Shown here: piece after piece, positions 1 to 8,800 of the stretch
Position numbering within the stretch: the stretch's first letter is position 1
Layout of the letters: each line of letters opens with the position of its first letter
NCBI RefSeq assembly: GCF_001429245.1
Contig: NZ_LMJE01000001.1
Coordinates: 435,186 to 499,185, forward strand
Source: Rhizobium sp. Root274
Lineage (GTDB): Bacteria; Pseudomonadota; Alphaproteobacteria; Rhizobiales; Rhizobiaceae
Direction of reading: 5' to 3'
DNA: 64,000 bases
The notes under the pieces: model-generated
The model's database searches: none
Told to the model about the DNA's origin: nothing
The model's input: the letters and a program-made list of their open reading frames with translations, nothing else
Translations under genes and position numbers: made by a program

Positions 1-76
1 TCACCAGAAGCACGGCAGCAACAATAAAGCTCATGCCGCCGGCAATCACGGCGAGACGCTTCTGCTTGCGGGTCAT
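1..76 (-). CDS. ccmE: Cytochrome c maturation heme chaperone CcmE, N-terminus only
   Basis: Only the first 25 codons are in the window. The start codon at 76-74 overlaps the ccmI stop (ATGA). The peptide begins MTRKQKRLAVIAGG and then enters a hydrophobic segment, which matches the basic N-terminus and single membrane anchor of CcmE, the periplasmic heme carrier of system I cytochrome c maturation. Identification rests on this start plus its place directly after ccmI in a ccmIEFH-type operon. Confidence 0.8.
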   Translation of the reverse strand, partial: MTRKQKRLAVIAGGMSFIVAAVLLV

Positions 77-1305
77 GGTGTCACCTCCTCGACATCAAGG
101 CCGAGTTCTCGCGCCATGGCCACGAGTTGCTGGCCCTCGGCACCATCAGCCGGAAAAGCCTTCAATCCGTCCTTGAGGGCCGCCTCGGCGCGGGCCTTGT
201 CCTTCAGCATGGCATAGGAGCGCACCAGCCGCATCCAGCCTTCGAAATTGTTGGGATCGTCCTTCAGCCTCTGGTCGAGGCTTTCGACCATGCCGCGGAT
301 CATCTGGTCTCGGTCCGCCGCAGACATGTCCTGTGATGCGGCAATATCGCCAGCCGTCGGATTGCCGGGTGCGGCAGGGTTGGCCGGGTTGGCCGGTGCC
401 AAGGGAACCGCCGGCGCATTGGCAAGCGGCACGCCTTCGCTGTTGGTGGCGATGTGACGGTTGATGAGATCCATCCAGGGCGCATTGGCGGGCGATGCCG
501 CCGCAATCTCCTGGAAGGCTTTAAGCGCTTCTGCCCTGCGGCCACCCTGCTCCAGCGCCAGCGCCAGATAATAGTCGGCGCGCGGATTGTTCGGCTCCAT
601 CTTGCGCGCCGCCTCGAAGGCCTTGGCCGCATCTTCGGTGACGATGCCGTCATTGCGCGTCACCAGCGTCTCGCCAAGCCCGTTCAGCCGTTCCGGATCG
701 GGACCCAGAAGGCGGACCGCGTTGCGGAACGCGAGTTCGGCATCATCGAGCCTGCCAACGCGGAAATAGACCGGCGCCAGCACGTTCCAGCCATTGCCGT
801 CATCCGGATTATCAGCCAGATGGCGCTCGACCTTGGCGATCAGCAGATTGACGTCGTCGCCCGGATTTTCGATCCGCGCAGCGAGCGGCGCGTCCGGCGT
901 GCCGGGGCTACCGATTTCCAGGTAGCCGGCAAGCCCGATTAAGGGAAGACAGAGGAGAATGAAGGCCTGCGACAGGCCATAGCCGCTCCTGCGGGGCGGC
1001 TTTTCGCCGGCGGCGCCCGTCGCGCCCGAACCGGCCTCGTCCACCCCGTCCTCGGAGGAGGTCCGTCCAGCGACGGCCAGCAGCCGCCGCCCGATTTCGG
1101 CGCGCGCATAATCCGCCTCTTCCGGCGAAATCAACCCGCCCGCCTTGTCGCGCTCAAGCTCGCGCAACTGGTCACGATAGACGGCGGCTTCCCCTTCGTC
1201 ATAACGCGTGGCGCGGGCCGAGGCCCGCAACAGGGGAGACAACAAAAGGACGGCAGCTAAGACCGTCAGCAGGGCGGAGAAGATCCAGAACAACATGAAA
1301 CTCAA
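73..1305 (-). CDS. ccmI: Cytochrome c biogenesis protein CcmI (CycH)
   Basis: 410 aa. An N-terminal membrane helix (about residues 5-25) is followed by a short charged loop with a YRDQLRELERD motif. A second membrane helix lies near 110-130, then a long periplasmic part with TPR-type repeats (NGWNVLAPVYFRVGRLDDAE; ADYYLALALEQGG) and an alanine/proline-rich linker near 300-325. This is the CcmI/CycH layout: a chaperone that presents apocytochrome c to the CcmFH heme lyase at the periplasmic face of the inner membrane. The stop overlaps the start of ccmE, so the two are translationally coupled. Confidence 0.93.
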   Translation of the reverse strand: MSFMLFWIFSALLTVLAAVLLLSPLLRASARATRYDEGEAAVYRDQLRELERDKAGGLISPEEADYARAEIGRRLLAVAGRTSSEDGVDEAGSGATGAAGEKPPRRSGYGLSQAFILLCLPLIGLAGYLEIGSPGTPDAPLAARIENPGDDVNLLIAKVERHLADNPDDGNGWNVLAPVYFRVGRLDDAELAFRNAVRLLGPDPERLNGLGETLVTRNDGIVTEDAAKAFEAARKMEPNNPRADYYLALALEQGGRRAEALKAFQEIAAASPANAPWMDLINRHIATNSEGVPLANAPAVPLAPANPANPAAPGNPTAGDIAASQDMSAADRDQMIRGMVESLDQRLKDDPNNFEGWMRLVRSYAMLKDKARAEAALKDGLKAFPADGAEGQQLVAMARELGLDVEEVTP

Positions 1306-1544
1306 TTACGGCAAGGGCGGGTGCATTCCAACTGGCAAACGGGCCATGACGCAAAGTTGAGGCGTTTGGCCGCAAACCCGATTAGCCCCTCAAACCACGC
1401 CTATCCTTGACCCAAGTCAAGTGGGTGAGGCAGTGCGGCACGCCCGTCTTGCGAGAACAGTGTGCCGGAGGTTGTCTGCCGGGTCGGGGCGGCTGCCATG
1501 TCATGGATCCCGCCCGGGTCCATCAAACCTTGCACCGCTGCTGG

Positions 1545-1958
1545 TCAGCTGAGCGGCGTCCAGGTGCCGTTGGCGTTGCGGCAGGCCGCACCGCGGGCCT
1601 CGAGCGTGCGATTGCCGCTCACCACCTTGTGGGTGAACTGACGACAATTCTGCTTGCCGACCTGATAGGGAGCCGCAGCGATCACTTCGCCACGGACGTC
1701 GCCGCCGGCCCAGGTTACCGGCTGGCCGCCGGGTGCGGCTTCCAGCGCGCGATATTCCGCTTCCAGCGCCCTCTGGGTCTCGCTGTTGGACAGCTTCACG
1801 CCCGTGCGAGACACGATGCCACCCTGCAAGGCACTGATATAGACGGCAGAACCCGCCTTGACCGAACCGGCCGATCCGCCGCCCGTCGTGGTGCAGCCCG
1901 CCAGCGCGAGCGCTCCCAGAGCGGCGAGTGCCAAAGTCCCAAAGCGCGTTTTACCCAT
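1545..1958 (-). CDS. Small outer-membrane lipoprotein, RT0821/Lpp0805-like surface antigen family
   Basis: 137 aa. A signal peptide ends in a lipobox LALAGC, with the lipidated Cys at residue 22. It is followed by a Gly/Ser-rich region and a small domain with YISALQGGIVSRTGVKLSN and QTWAGG-like motifs resembling the rickettsial 17-kDa antigen C-terminal domain. It closes with two cysteines (CRQFTHKV, ACRNANGTW). Likely a lipid-anchored envelope protein of unknown role. It lies between feuQ and ccmI with its own spacers, so it is probably a single-gene unit. The family call is from motif resemblance only. Confidence 0.75.
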   Translation of the reverse strand: MGKTRFGTLALAALGALALAGCTTTGGGSAGSVKAGSAVYISALQGGIVSRTGVKLSNSETQRALEAEYRALEAAPGGQPVTWAGGDVRGEVIAAAPYQVGKQNCRQFTHKVVSGNRTLEARGAACRNANGTWTPLS

Positions 1959-2084
1959 CAGAGATGCCCAAGTCCCGACGCAGATTCATGCGACCTGATG
2001 CGGCGGGTGGCGCCGGAGTGTCCCCGGTCGGCCCCGCTTCGGCAGGTCGTTTTATACAACTATGTAATTCCACAGGAAAATCAA

Positions 2085-3482
2085 TCACGCAGTGTCTTTC
2101 GTCACAGCCGGTAGGATCAACTGTGCGCGAAGACCGCCAAGGCTTGCCCGCGACAGGCCGAAGGTCCCCTGATATTCGCCCGATATCTCCTTGACGATTG
2201 AGAGACCAAGCCCCGTTCCCGGTCGGCTTTCGTCGAGCCTGCGCCCGCGTTTCAAGGCTTCGCCGATCTGGTCGGGCGCCAGCCCCGGTCCGTCGTCCTC
2301 CACCACGATCTCCACCCAGCTGCGCCGCCCGTCCGCCGCCGTGTCATCCGCACGGACCACCGGCACGGCACGGGTGACGATCCGCGAGCGGGCGAATCGC
2401 GATGCGTTTTCCAGGAGGTTGCCAACCACTTCCTCGACGTCCTGTTGCTCCATGGCAAAGGTCAGATCCGGCGCCACCTCGAGTTCGAACTCCACCGTAT
2501 CGTTCAGTTTGCGCATCACGCGCACCAGCCGCTCGAGAACCGGCTGCGCCTCGGTGCGGGCCAGCACGCTGTCACGTTGGGCGGCAATCCGGGCGCGGTT
2601 CAGATAGGACGTCACCTGCGCCTGCATGGCTTCCGCCTGGCTCACCACGACCTCGGCATGGCCCTTGTCGAGCGTGCGCGCCTCGTTGAGCAGCACGGCA
2701 ATAGGGGTCTTCAGCGAATGGGCGAGATTGCCGACCTGCATGCGCGCGCGCTCGACGATGCGGCGGTTGCTGTCGATCAGCGCATTGATCTCGTTGGCGA
2801 GCGGCATGATCTCGCGGGGGAACTCCCCCTCGATCCGCTCCGCCTCGCCGCGCCGGATCCGCTCCAGCCCGCGCCGCGCGCGGTCGACCGGTTTCAGGCC
2901 ATAGACGATCGCCAGACCGTTGACGATCAGGCCGCCGATCCCGACGACGGCGAGCGCGATGTTGAGCCGGCTGGCGAAGAAGGAGATCTCCTCCTCGATC
3001 ACAGCCAGATTGCCGGAGACGCGGAAGCGCGCCGCCCGCCCCTGGTCGTCGAGCACGACTTCCGTCTCGGCGACACGGATGCGATTGCCGACATCGTCGG
3101 TCATCTCGTAATAGCGCTCATAATTCTCATCGAAGGGGGTCTTTTCCACGTCCGGCACGGGGAGATTGGCGACACCGAGCGAAGCGGATGCCAAAGGCGC
3201 CGTCGCGAAATTGCCAAGCGGCTCGACCAGCCAATACCAGCCGGTCTCTGGCTGCGAGAAGCGAAGATCGCCAAGTGCCGGCGAACCAGCCAGGCTGTCG
3301 CCGTCGCCGATCGAGACCGAATTGACGACATTGTAGAGCTGGGCTCTCAGCAGATTGTTGAAGCCGCGTTCGACGCCCTGGCGATAGAGGGCTGATATCG
3401 CCACCGCGATCGTCACCAGACCGAGCGCCGACCAGATGGTGGCGAGCAGCAGGACGCGCGCGGTGAGCGAGCGGGGCTTCAT
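2085..3482 (-). CDS. feuQ: Sensor histidine kinase FeuQ
   Basis: 465 aa. N-terminal membrane helix (about 9-30), periplasmic sensor part (about 35-170), second helix (about 172-195), a HAMP-like linker, a HisKA box VGNLAHSLKTPIAVL with phospho-acceptor His255, and a C-terminal HATPase with NLLENASRFA (N box), EDDGPGLAP (G1) and RPGTGLGLSIVKEI (G2). The start overlaps the end of feuP by 4 bases (ATGA), so kinase and regulator are translated together. In Sinorhizobium meliloti FeuQ/FeuP controls export of cyclic beta-glucan and other envelope genes and sits next to the cyc (ccm) genes, as here. Confidence 0.88.
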   Translation of the reverse strand: MKPRSLTARVLLLATIWSALGLVTIAVAISALYRQGVERGFNNLLRAQLYNVVNSVSIGDGDSLAGSPALGDLRFSQPETGWYWLVEPLGNFATAPLASASLGVANLPVPDVEKTPFDENYERYYEMTDDVGNRIRVAETEVVLDDQGRAARFRVSGNLAVIEEEISFFASRLNIALAVVGIGGLIVNGLAIVYGLKPVDRARRGLERIRRGEAERIEGEFPREIMPLANEINALIDSNRRIVERARMQVGNLAHSLKTPIAVLLNEARTLDKGHAEVVVSQAEAMQAQVTSYLNRARIAAQRDSVLARTEAQPVLERLVRVMRKLNDTVEFELEVAPDLTFAMEQQDVEEVVGNLLENASRFARSRIVTRAVPVVRADDTAADGRRSWVEIVVEDDGPGLAPDQIGEALKRGRRLDESRPGTGLGLSIVKEISGEYQGTFGLSRASLGGLRAQLILPAVTKDTA

Positions 3483-4144
3483 TTCGACGGCGCTTGGATG
3501 CGGTAGCCGAGGCCGCGCACGGTCTCGATCATGTCCACGCCGATCTTCTTGCGCAAACGACCAACAAACACCTCGATCGTGTTGGAATCGCGGTCGAAAT
3601 CCTGATCATAAAGGTGCTCGACCAGTTCGGTGCGCGACACCACCTCGCCCATGTGATGCATCAGATAGGAAAGCAACCGGTATTCATGCGAGGTGAGCTT
3701 CAGCGCCACGCCATCAACCAGCGCCTTCGAACTCTTGGTGTCGAGCCGCACCGGGCCGCAGACGATTTCGGAAGAAGCATGTCCGGCTGCGCGGCGGATC
3801 AAGGCACGGATACGCGCGAGCACTTCCTCGACATGGAAAGGCTTGGTCACATAGTCATCGGCACCGGCATCGATACCGGCCACCTTGTCCGACCAGCGAT
3901 CGCGCGCGGTCAGGATCAGCACGGGCATCACCCGTTGTGCTGCCCGCCATTTCTCCAGCACGGTGATACCGTCCATCTCGGGAAGCCCGATATCCAGGAT
4001 GACAGCGTCGTAGGGTTCGGTCTCACCGAGAAAATGGCCTTCTTCGCCGTCGAATGCCTTGTCGACGACATAACCTGCTTCCTGCAGGGCCTCGACCAGC
4101 TGGCGATTGAGATTGGCATCGTCTTCGACGACGAGAATGCGCAT
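3479..4144 (-). CDS. feuP: OmpR-family response regulator FeuP
   Basis: 221 aa. Receiver domain with acidic pocket VVEDD (residues 5-9), phospho-acceptor Asp51 in LDIGLPEMDG, the conserved Thr in LTARD and Lys in VTKPF, followed by an OmpR/PhoB winged helix (LTSHEYRLLSYLMHH ... RVGRLRKKI ... VRGLGYRI). Directly upstream of feuQ and 47 bases downstream of the FeuN-like gene, giving the order feuN-feuP-feuQ. Confidence 0.92.
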   Translation of the reverse strand: MRILVVEDDANLNRQLVEALQEAGYVVDKAFDGEEGHFLGETEPYDAVILDIGLPEMDGITVLEKWRAAQRVMPVLILTARDRWSDKVAGIDAGADDYVTKPFHVEEVLARIRALIRRAAGHASSEIVCGPVRLDTKSSKALVDGVALKLTSHEYRLLSYLMHHMGEVVSRTELVEHLYDQDFDRDSNTIEVFVGRLRKKIGVDMIETVRGLGYRIQAPSK

Positions 4145-4191
4145 GAAATTCCCCTAGGCTGAAGCAGACGGCAATTCGGCCGGTTTTGATA

Positions 4192-4446
4192 TCACTGGGC
4201 GACGCGCATCGTCACCTTGCGGGGACGCTCTGAGCCATTGCGCGGCACCAGCACGACGATGACGCATTCACCGCCCGATTCGCGCACCGAAAGCAACTGG
4301 CCGCCAAGCTCGGCCACGGCCCTTGCCGCCGCCGCCCGGCAATCCGCCGCCATGGCATCGCCGTCTAGGACCGGCAGGACGAACACACCCAGCGCCAGCG
4401 CCAGGCCGCTCAACTTCCTTCCGCCGATTTTCATCAAAGATGCCAT
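4192..4446 (-). CDS. feuN: Small periplasmic modulator FeuN-like
   Basis: 84 aa from the ATG at 4446, chosen over an upstream ATG (4512) because GAAGAAG lies 6 bases before it and it yields a clean signal peptide (basic MASLMKIGGRK, hydrophobic core, AMAA cleavage site). The mature part is about 54 aa with two Cys (DCRAAAARA, GGECVIVVLVP), which could form one disulfide, and a PepSY-like strand pattern. In S. meliloti FeuN is an 83-aa periplasmic protein encoded beside feuP that restrains FeuQ signalling; size, export signal and position all match. Confidence 0.75.
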   Translation of the reverse strand: MASLMKIGGRKLSGLALALGVFVLPVLDGDAMAADCRAAAARAVAELGGQLLSVRESGGECVIVVLVPRNGSERPRKVTMRVAQ

Positions 4447-4539
4447 TGCCACTTCTTCTGTATGGACGCCCACGCTTCGCAAATTATGTACCCCAAGCCT
4501 TCTGAATGGCAAATGAATGCTGGTTTCATGGTTGCGATC

Positions 4540-4575
4540 GGGGTGTGGGGGTGGGGGTGGAGGTGGAGGTGGAGG
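4540..4575 (+). repeat. G-rich tract with GGTGGA repeats
   Basis: An uninterrupted run of G-blocks separated by single T or A (GGGGTG, GGGGGTG, then about four GGTGGA-type units) abuts the yhaV stop codon at 4576. It lies in the 130-base gap between yhaV and the feuN start. On the plus strand it has enough GG/GGG blocks for a G-quadruplex. The yhaV mRNA would carry the C-rich complement. Confidence 0.7.
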
Positions 4576-5088
4576 TCAGATGTCATCTTCGTCCCGCATC
4601 TTGCCAGCTTTCGATGCGCGGGCGAAGCGCTTGAGCGACGCCTCTTTCGACGCAGCCTCCAGCAATTGCGTCCAGCCCTCGGGTGGGTTGCCATCCTCAA
4701 GCATGGATCGGAACACAGCATAGGCGTCGGTCTTTGCGCCATAACTGCGCAGCGTTTCGGCCTCGTTCACCCAGGCTAAAACAATGATCTTGGCGGTCGA
4801 GCTATATCGGAAGAACAGCCGAAACCGCCCATTGCCAAACTTCGCCCGGAACCAATGCCTGCGTTCTGGCCCAAGCGTTCCGCCCGCGCGGAAAATTGGG
4901 GAGGCCGGATCAGTCGGAATGGTCTCGAAGACCAGCTTCTGCAAAGCAGCTAACAGCTTGACATTGGCACCGGACCGGTAAGTTTCGGGTCTCTTCTGCG
5001 CTTCCCGCTCGACGGCTACGGTCAGGCGCTCCAACTGGTCTAGAAACAGCGGATGCGCCCGGATGATCCAGCCATTGACCGTCTCCAT
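4576..5088 (-). CDS. yhaV: Type II toxin YhaV (ribonuclease)
   Basis: 170 aa. The motifs NGWIIRAHPLFLDQLERL at the N-terminus and the core FGNGRFRLFFRYSSTAKIIVLAWVNE are typical of YhaV, a RelE-superfamily ribosome-associated RNase. Full family length. Starts 3 bases after the prlF stop, the usual antitoxin-then-toxin order. It ends beside the G-rich tract. Arg/His residues of the RelE-like core are present, so it looks intact. Confidence 0.9.
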   Translation of the reverse strand: METVNGWIIRAHPLFLDQLERLTVAVEREAQKRPETYRSGANVKLLAALQKLVFETIPTDPASPIFRAGGTLGPERRHWFRAKFGNGRFRLFFRYSSTAKIIVLAWVNEAETLRSYGAKTDAYAVFRSMLEDGNPPEGWTQLLEAASKEASLKRFARASKAGKMRDEDDI

Positions 5089-5091
5089 CGC

Positions 5092-5424
5092 TCAGAGCTC
5101 GACCTCACCCTCGATCGGCGCATCAGGATCCACTTCGACACCCGCCGTCAGCGCCGCCATCCGCGCCCGCAAGGCCGGCGGGATCTCGGCAAAGGCGTGG
5201 CCCGGCCGTGCTGCCATGTGCCTCGCCAAAAGGTCTAGAAACCTGTCCAGTACCGGATCCTCTCCATCCGCATCGTCGCGTTCGACATAAACCCGGTTCT
5301 GCGCATCCAGACTGAACGCGATCCGCCCGCCATATCCGACGCCAAGTGCATCCCGGATCGATTTCGGGATCGTCGTCTGTCCCTTGTCCGTGATGGTGCT
5401 GACCTTGCGCAAAATCGAATTCAT
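5092..5424 (-). CDS. prlF: PrlF (SohA) antitoxin
   Basis: 110 aa. The N-terminal AbrB/SpoVT swapped-hairpin DNA-binding motif reads VSTITDKGQTTIPKSIRDAL, followed by an acidic C-terminal part (VEVDPDAPIEGEVEL) that should wrap the YhaV toxin. GAGGAG lies 9 bases before the start. It would repress its own promoter, where an inverted repeat is found at 5448-5468. The pair lies outside the distal end of the GTA cluster. Confidence 0.9.
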   Translation of the reverse strand: MNSILRKVSTITDKGQTTIPKSIRDALGVGYGGRIAFSLDAQNRVYVERDDADGEDPVLDRFLDLLARHMAARPGHAFAEIPPALRARMAALTAGVEVDPDAPIEGEVEL

Positions 5425-5447
5425 CGTGGCAAACTCCTCGGCTGATG

Positions 5448-5468
5448 AGGAATGTAATGGATATTCCT
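5448..5468. promoter_or_regulatory. Probable PrlF/YhaV operator
   Basis: Perfect inverted repeat AGGAAT-N9-ATTCCT, centred about 34 bases upstream of the prlF start and within its promoter region. A site of this kind fits autorepression by an AbrB-fold antitoxin. Assignment is by position only. Confidence 0.55.
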
Positions 5469-5569
5469 TACTTGGTAAAGGGTGACATCACACGGGTACC
5501 TGCGTCGCTCGAACCGACCGTCCTTCGGTGTCGGCTTCACCGAGCCGAAGGTTAAGCAAGAGCGAGGAC

Positions 5570-5630
5570 CGCATCCGCCCTTCTCCCCGCCTGCGGGGAG
5601 AAGGTGCCGGCAGGCGGATGAGGGGCCTGC
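5570..5630. repeat. Rhizobial hairpin repeat (RIME-like)
   Basis: Contains the stem CTTCTCCCCG / CGGGGAGAAG followed by GGTGCCGGCAGGCGGATGAG. The same unit recurs at about 10155-10275, 11020-11115, 12960-13095, 19160-19215, 21335-21455, 55920-56075 and 62385-62440. Rhizobium intergenic mosaic elements of this style are known. This copy sits between prlF and the last gene of the GTA cluster. Confidence 0.85.
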
Positions 5631-5644
5631 GCCGTACCATCTCC

Positions 5645-5854
5645 TCACCCACCAACACCCTTCGTCGCCGACAGCCGCCCGTAGAGCGCGAGCAGCCCGC
5701 CCAGCGTTCCCGCAAGCGTCGTCAACGCATCCGCCAGCTGCGCCTCTTCGGCACTGCCGAGGTCAAAGCCGGCCTGCCGCAAGAGCGGCGCGCCGATCGC
5801 AATCAGCGCGCCCCAGACGGTCTTTGACTGGTACCAGGGTTTCATCTCCAGCAT
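5645..5854 (-). CDS. Small holin-like membrane protein at the GTA 3' end
   Basis: 69 aa. Begins MLEMKPWYQSKTVWGALIAI, with one clear hydrophobic stretch (about 12-24), an amphipathic middle (GSAEEAQLADALTTLAG) and a second apolar segment (GTLGGLLALYG). The pattern resembles small phage holin-type proteins that start KPWYQSKTVWG. AAGGAG lies 7 bases before the ATG. It follows gp15 by 33 bases on the same strand, so it is probably co-expressed and might help release of particles. Holin function is inferred, not shown. Confidence 0.6.
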   Translation of the reverse strand: MLEMKPWYQSKTVWGALIAIGAPLLRQAGFDLGSAEEAQLADALTTLAGTLGGLLALYGRLSATKGVGG

Positions 5855-5887
5855 GACTTTCTCCTTCGGCTTCAGAGTTTATCGAAA

Positions 5888-8800
5888 TCATTGAATGCCA
5901 ATGCTCGCCTCGGCCGGAATGCCAGCCGCCAATCGGCCAAGCTGACGAATGCGGACAGACAGGCTCGTCTGACCCGCACCGAAATCGACCATCTCGTCAC
6001 CCGCCGCATAGGTGCAGGCCGCCCCCGTCACCTCAATCGTCCGGCGCACCACTGCCCCGTCTAGGATCTCGACGCGGTAGCGCTCCGTCTCCTCATCAAG
6101 CGGAATGTCGCCCTCGCTCCAGCCGTCGGCATCGGTCCGCCCTCGCCGGATCCAGGAGAGCACCACATCCCCGACACCGGACCTCACCGCCTTCAGATGC
6201 ACCGGCGACAGTGGCGTTTCCGCTCGCAAACCACCGGCAAAAAGATGGGGACCGGACAGCTCCGTCACGAGCCCCATCGGCTCCAAAATCCAGTTCTGCT
6301 CCACGCCGCGTTCGGCGGTCGCAAGCCCCAGCGACTTCACCGCCGCATCCAGCAGCACGACGTCCGCCCCGGCCTCCGCGCCTGCCGCCATTGCGTCCTC
6401 CGTACCGGCAAGCCCGCGCAGCAAGCCGGTCAGCCGGAAGCGCCCGGCCGAAATCTCCTCGGCATCAGTAAAACCGAGCACCTCCCAGCCCCCTGAGGCA
6501 GCGCGCACCGCCAGCCTGTTCGTGCCGGACAACACCGCCGTCCGGCTCGCCGAAGACACGGCGCCCGAGAGCAGATCCACAACCAGACCATTGGCCCGGT
6601 CAAACCGCCCGGAGACACCCGCCGCCAGTGGCTCGACCAGTACGCCCAGCGTTGCCGGCCGATCGAGCGTCAGGCGCAGCCGATAACCCTCGATTTCAGG
6701 CGAACTCGATACCGCGAGCCTGACCCACGGCTTCCCATAGGCCGCCACAGCCGCATCGCCGCTCATCGCGGTCGCGTCCACACGCGGCAGATCGAGAAAG
6801 ACCACCGTCGGATCAAAACCCGCAGCCCCCGGATTGTCGCCCGCCCGCCCCGGCTCCACCGCCGCCACTTCGGAAGACACCTTCCCGGCAAAGGCCCTAA
6901 GCGTCAGCCGCCGCTCGAACCCCTCGTCGATCTCGCTCACCAGAAACCGCCCCGCCGGACCCTCCGCCAGCCGCAACACGTCACCCGGCTGCACGGCAAT
7001 TTCCTCCGGCCCCAGGGCCAACTGCAGCGTACGCCGCGCCAGCCTGACGTCGCGCAGCCAGCCTTCGGCGGCGAGAAGTGCTGTCTCCTCAGCAATCACG
7101 GCCGGCAGGTCGCGCGCCAATTGCCGCTCGGTTGCCGCCTCCACCTTGCGCGAGCGCACACTCGCCTCGGCATAATCGGCCGCCGGATCATAGAAGGTCA
7201 CCAAAGCTTCCGAGGCGAAATCGCTGTCATGCCCGCGCGTCTCGCTCCAGAGAGCTTGATCCGGCAGATCCGCCAGCACTGAAATCTCCCGCGCCGGCAG
7301 GCTGGCATTGCCCCGCGTGCGGAAGCGCAAGGTCCCACCATCCTCCACCACATCGATCTGGAACAGCTCCACCAGCGGCTCGATCAAATCGCGCGCCGAG
7401 GTCAAATCCCCCTTCACGTAACCGCCAAGATCCCCCGCAACCTGCGACACGTCAAAATCGCCGAACCCATGATCGGTGAGGATCGCCGCGATCGTATCGG
7501 CCAGCGTTGCCGTGCCCAGCCGCCCGTTCAGCCAGTGTCCCGTTCGCCAGTTGCGCCCATCGGCCCAAAGCCCCGTCTCCTGCGGAAAACCCGGATAAGG
7601 CCGCGCATCCCAGCTCCAGACAAAAAGCTTCGACAGATCAACCAGCCCCGCCGGTCTCTCCCCATCCGCCCAGTGGCCCAGATGCGCCTCGAGAAAGCGC
7701 CGTTGCTGGCTGTCGGCCCTCGCCCCGCTGGAAAAATGCGGCCGTCCGCTCTCGGTCGACTTCGCATCGACGAAAACATTCGGCTGGTTTGCCCCGCGAT
7801 CCACCGCCCCGCAGCCAAGCTCGGTAAACCAGAAAGGTTTCATCCCGGGCGTCCAGGCGGTCGGCACGACCTGCTCCACCCCGCCGACCCGGTTATAGTG
7901 CCGGTTGCCCCACCAGCTTTCGAGATCCTTGAAGCGATAAACCCAAGGCTTGCCATAGGCGCCATCGGTGATCGGCGTGCGGACCCGCATCTGCCGGTCG
8001 ACCTCGCTGGTGTAATACCAGTCGAACCCCTCGCCCGCCGTCAGCATCCGGGCAAAAGCCGAGGCATCATCGGCACCGGAAAACCCGTCCGGGCTCACCG
8101 CCTCCAGATCCTCGTCGCGCCAGTCGGCCAGCGGCATGTAATTGTCGATCCCGACACCCGCCACATCCGGACTCGCCCAGAGCGCATCGAGATGAAAGAA
8201 CAGATCACCCGACCCATCCGCCGGCTGATGGCCGAAATATTCGCTCCAGTCCGCCCCATAGGATATCGCCGTCGCCGGCCCCAGAATGCCCCGAACCTCA
8301 CCCGCCAGTGCCACCAGCGCCTCGACAAAGGGAAAAGCGTTCGCCCCATCCCGCAGCACCGTCAGCCCCTTCAGCTCGGAGCCCAGCAGGAAGCCATCCA
8401 CGCCGCCCGCCTCATCGGCCAGGTCGGCATAATGCCGGATAAACCGCCGATAGCTGTCCGCACGGGTCACAAAGGCCGAAACCTGCGCCCGCGCCGAAGC
8501 CGTCTTGTCGGCACTCAGAGGAAAAGCGGTAATCCGCCCGCGCCAGGGATAGGCCGCCTGCTCCGCCCCGCCATAAGGATCGGGCAGTCCGTTGCCGCCG
8601 GCGATATCCATCAGCAGAAAGGGATAGAGCGTCACCTTCAACCGGCGCGCCTTCAGATCCCTGATCGCCTCAATCACGCTTCGGTCGTCCGGCGACCCGC
8701 CATAGGCCGGCCCGCCGTCATGCCGGCTCACCAGATGCGCCTCGCTTCGATCGAGCCCCGCCACGCGCCAGGCCCGGCTCTCCTGCCGCCGCGAAGCCAC

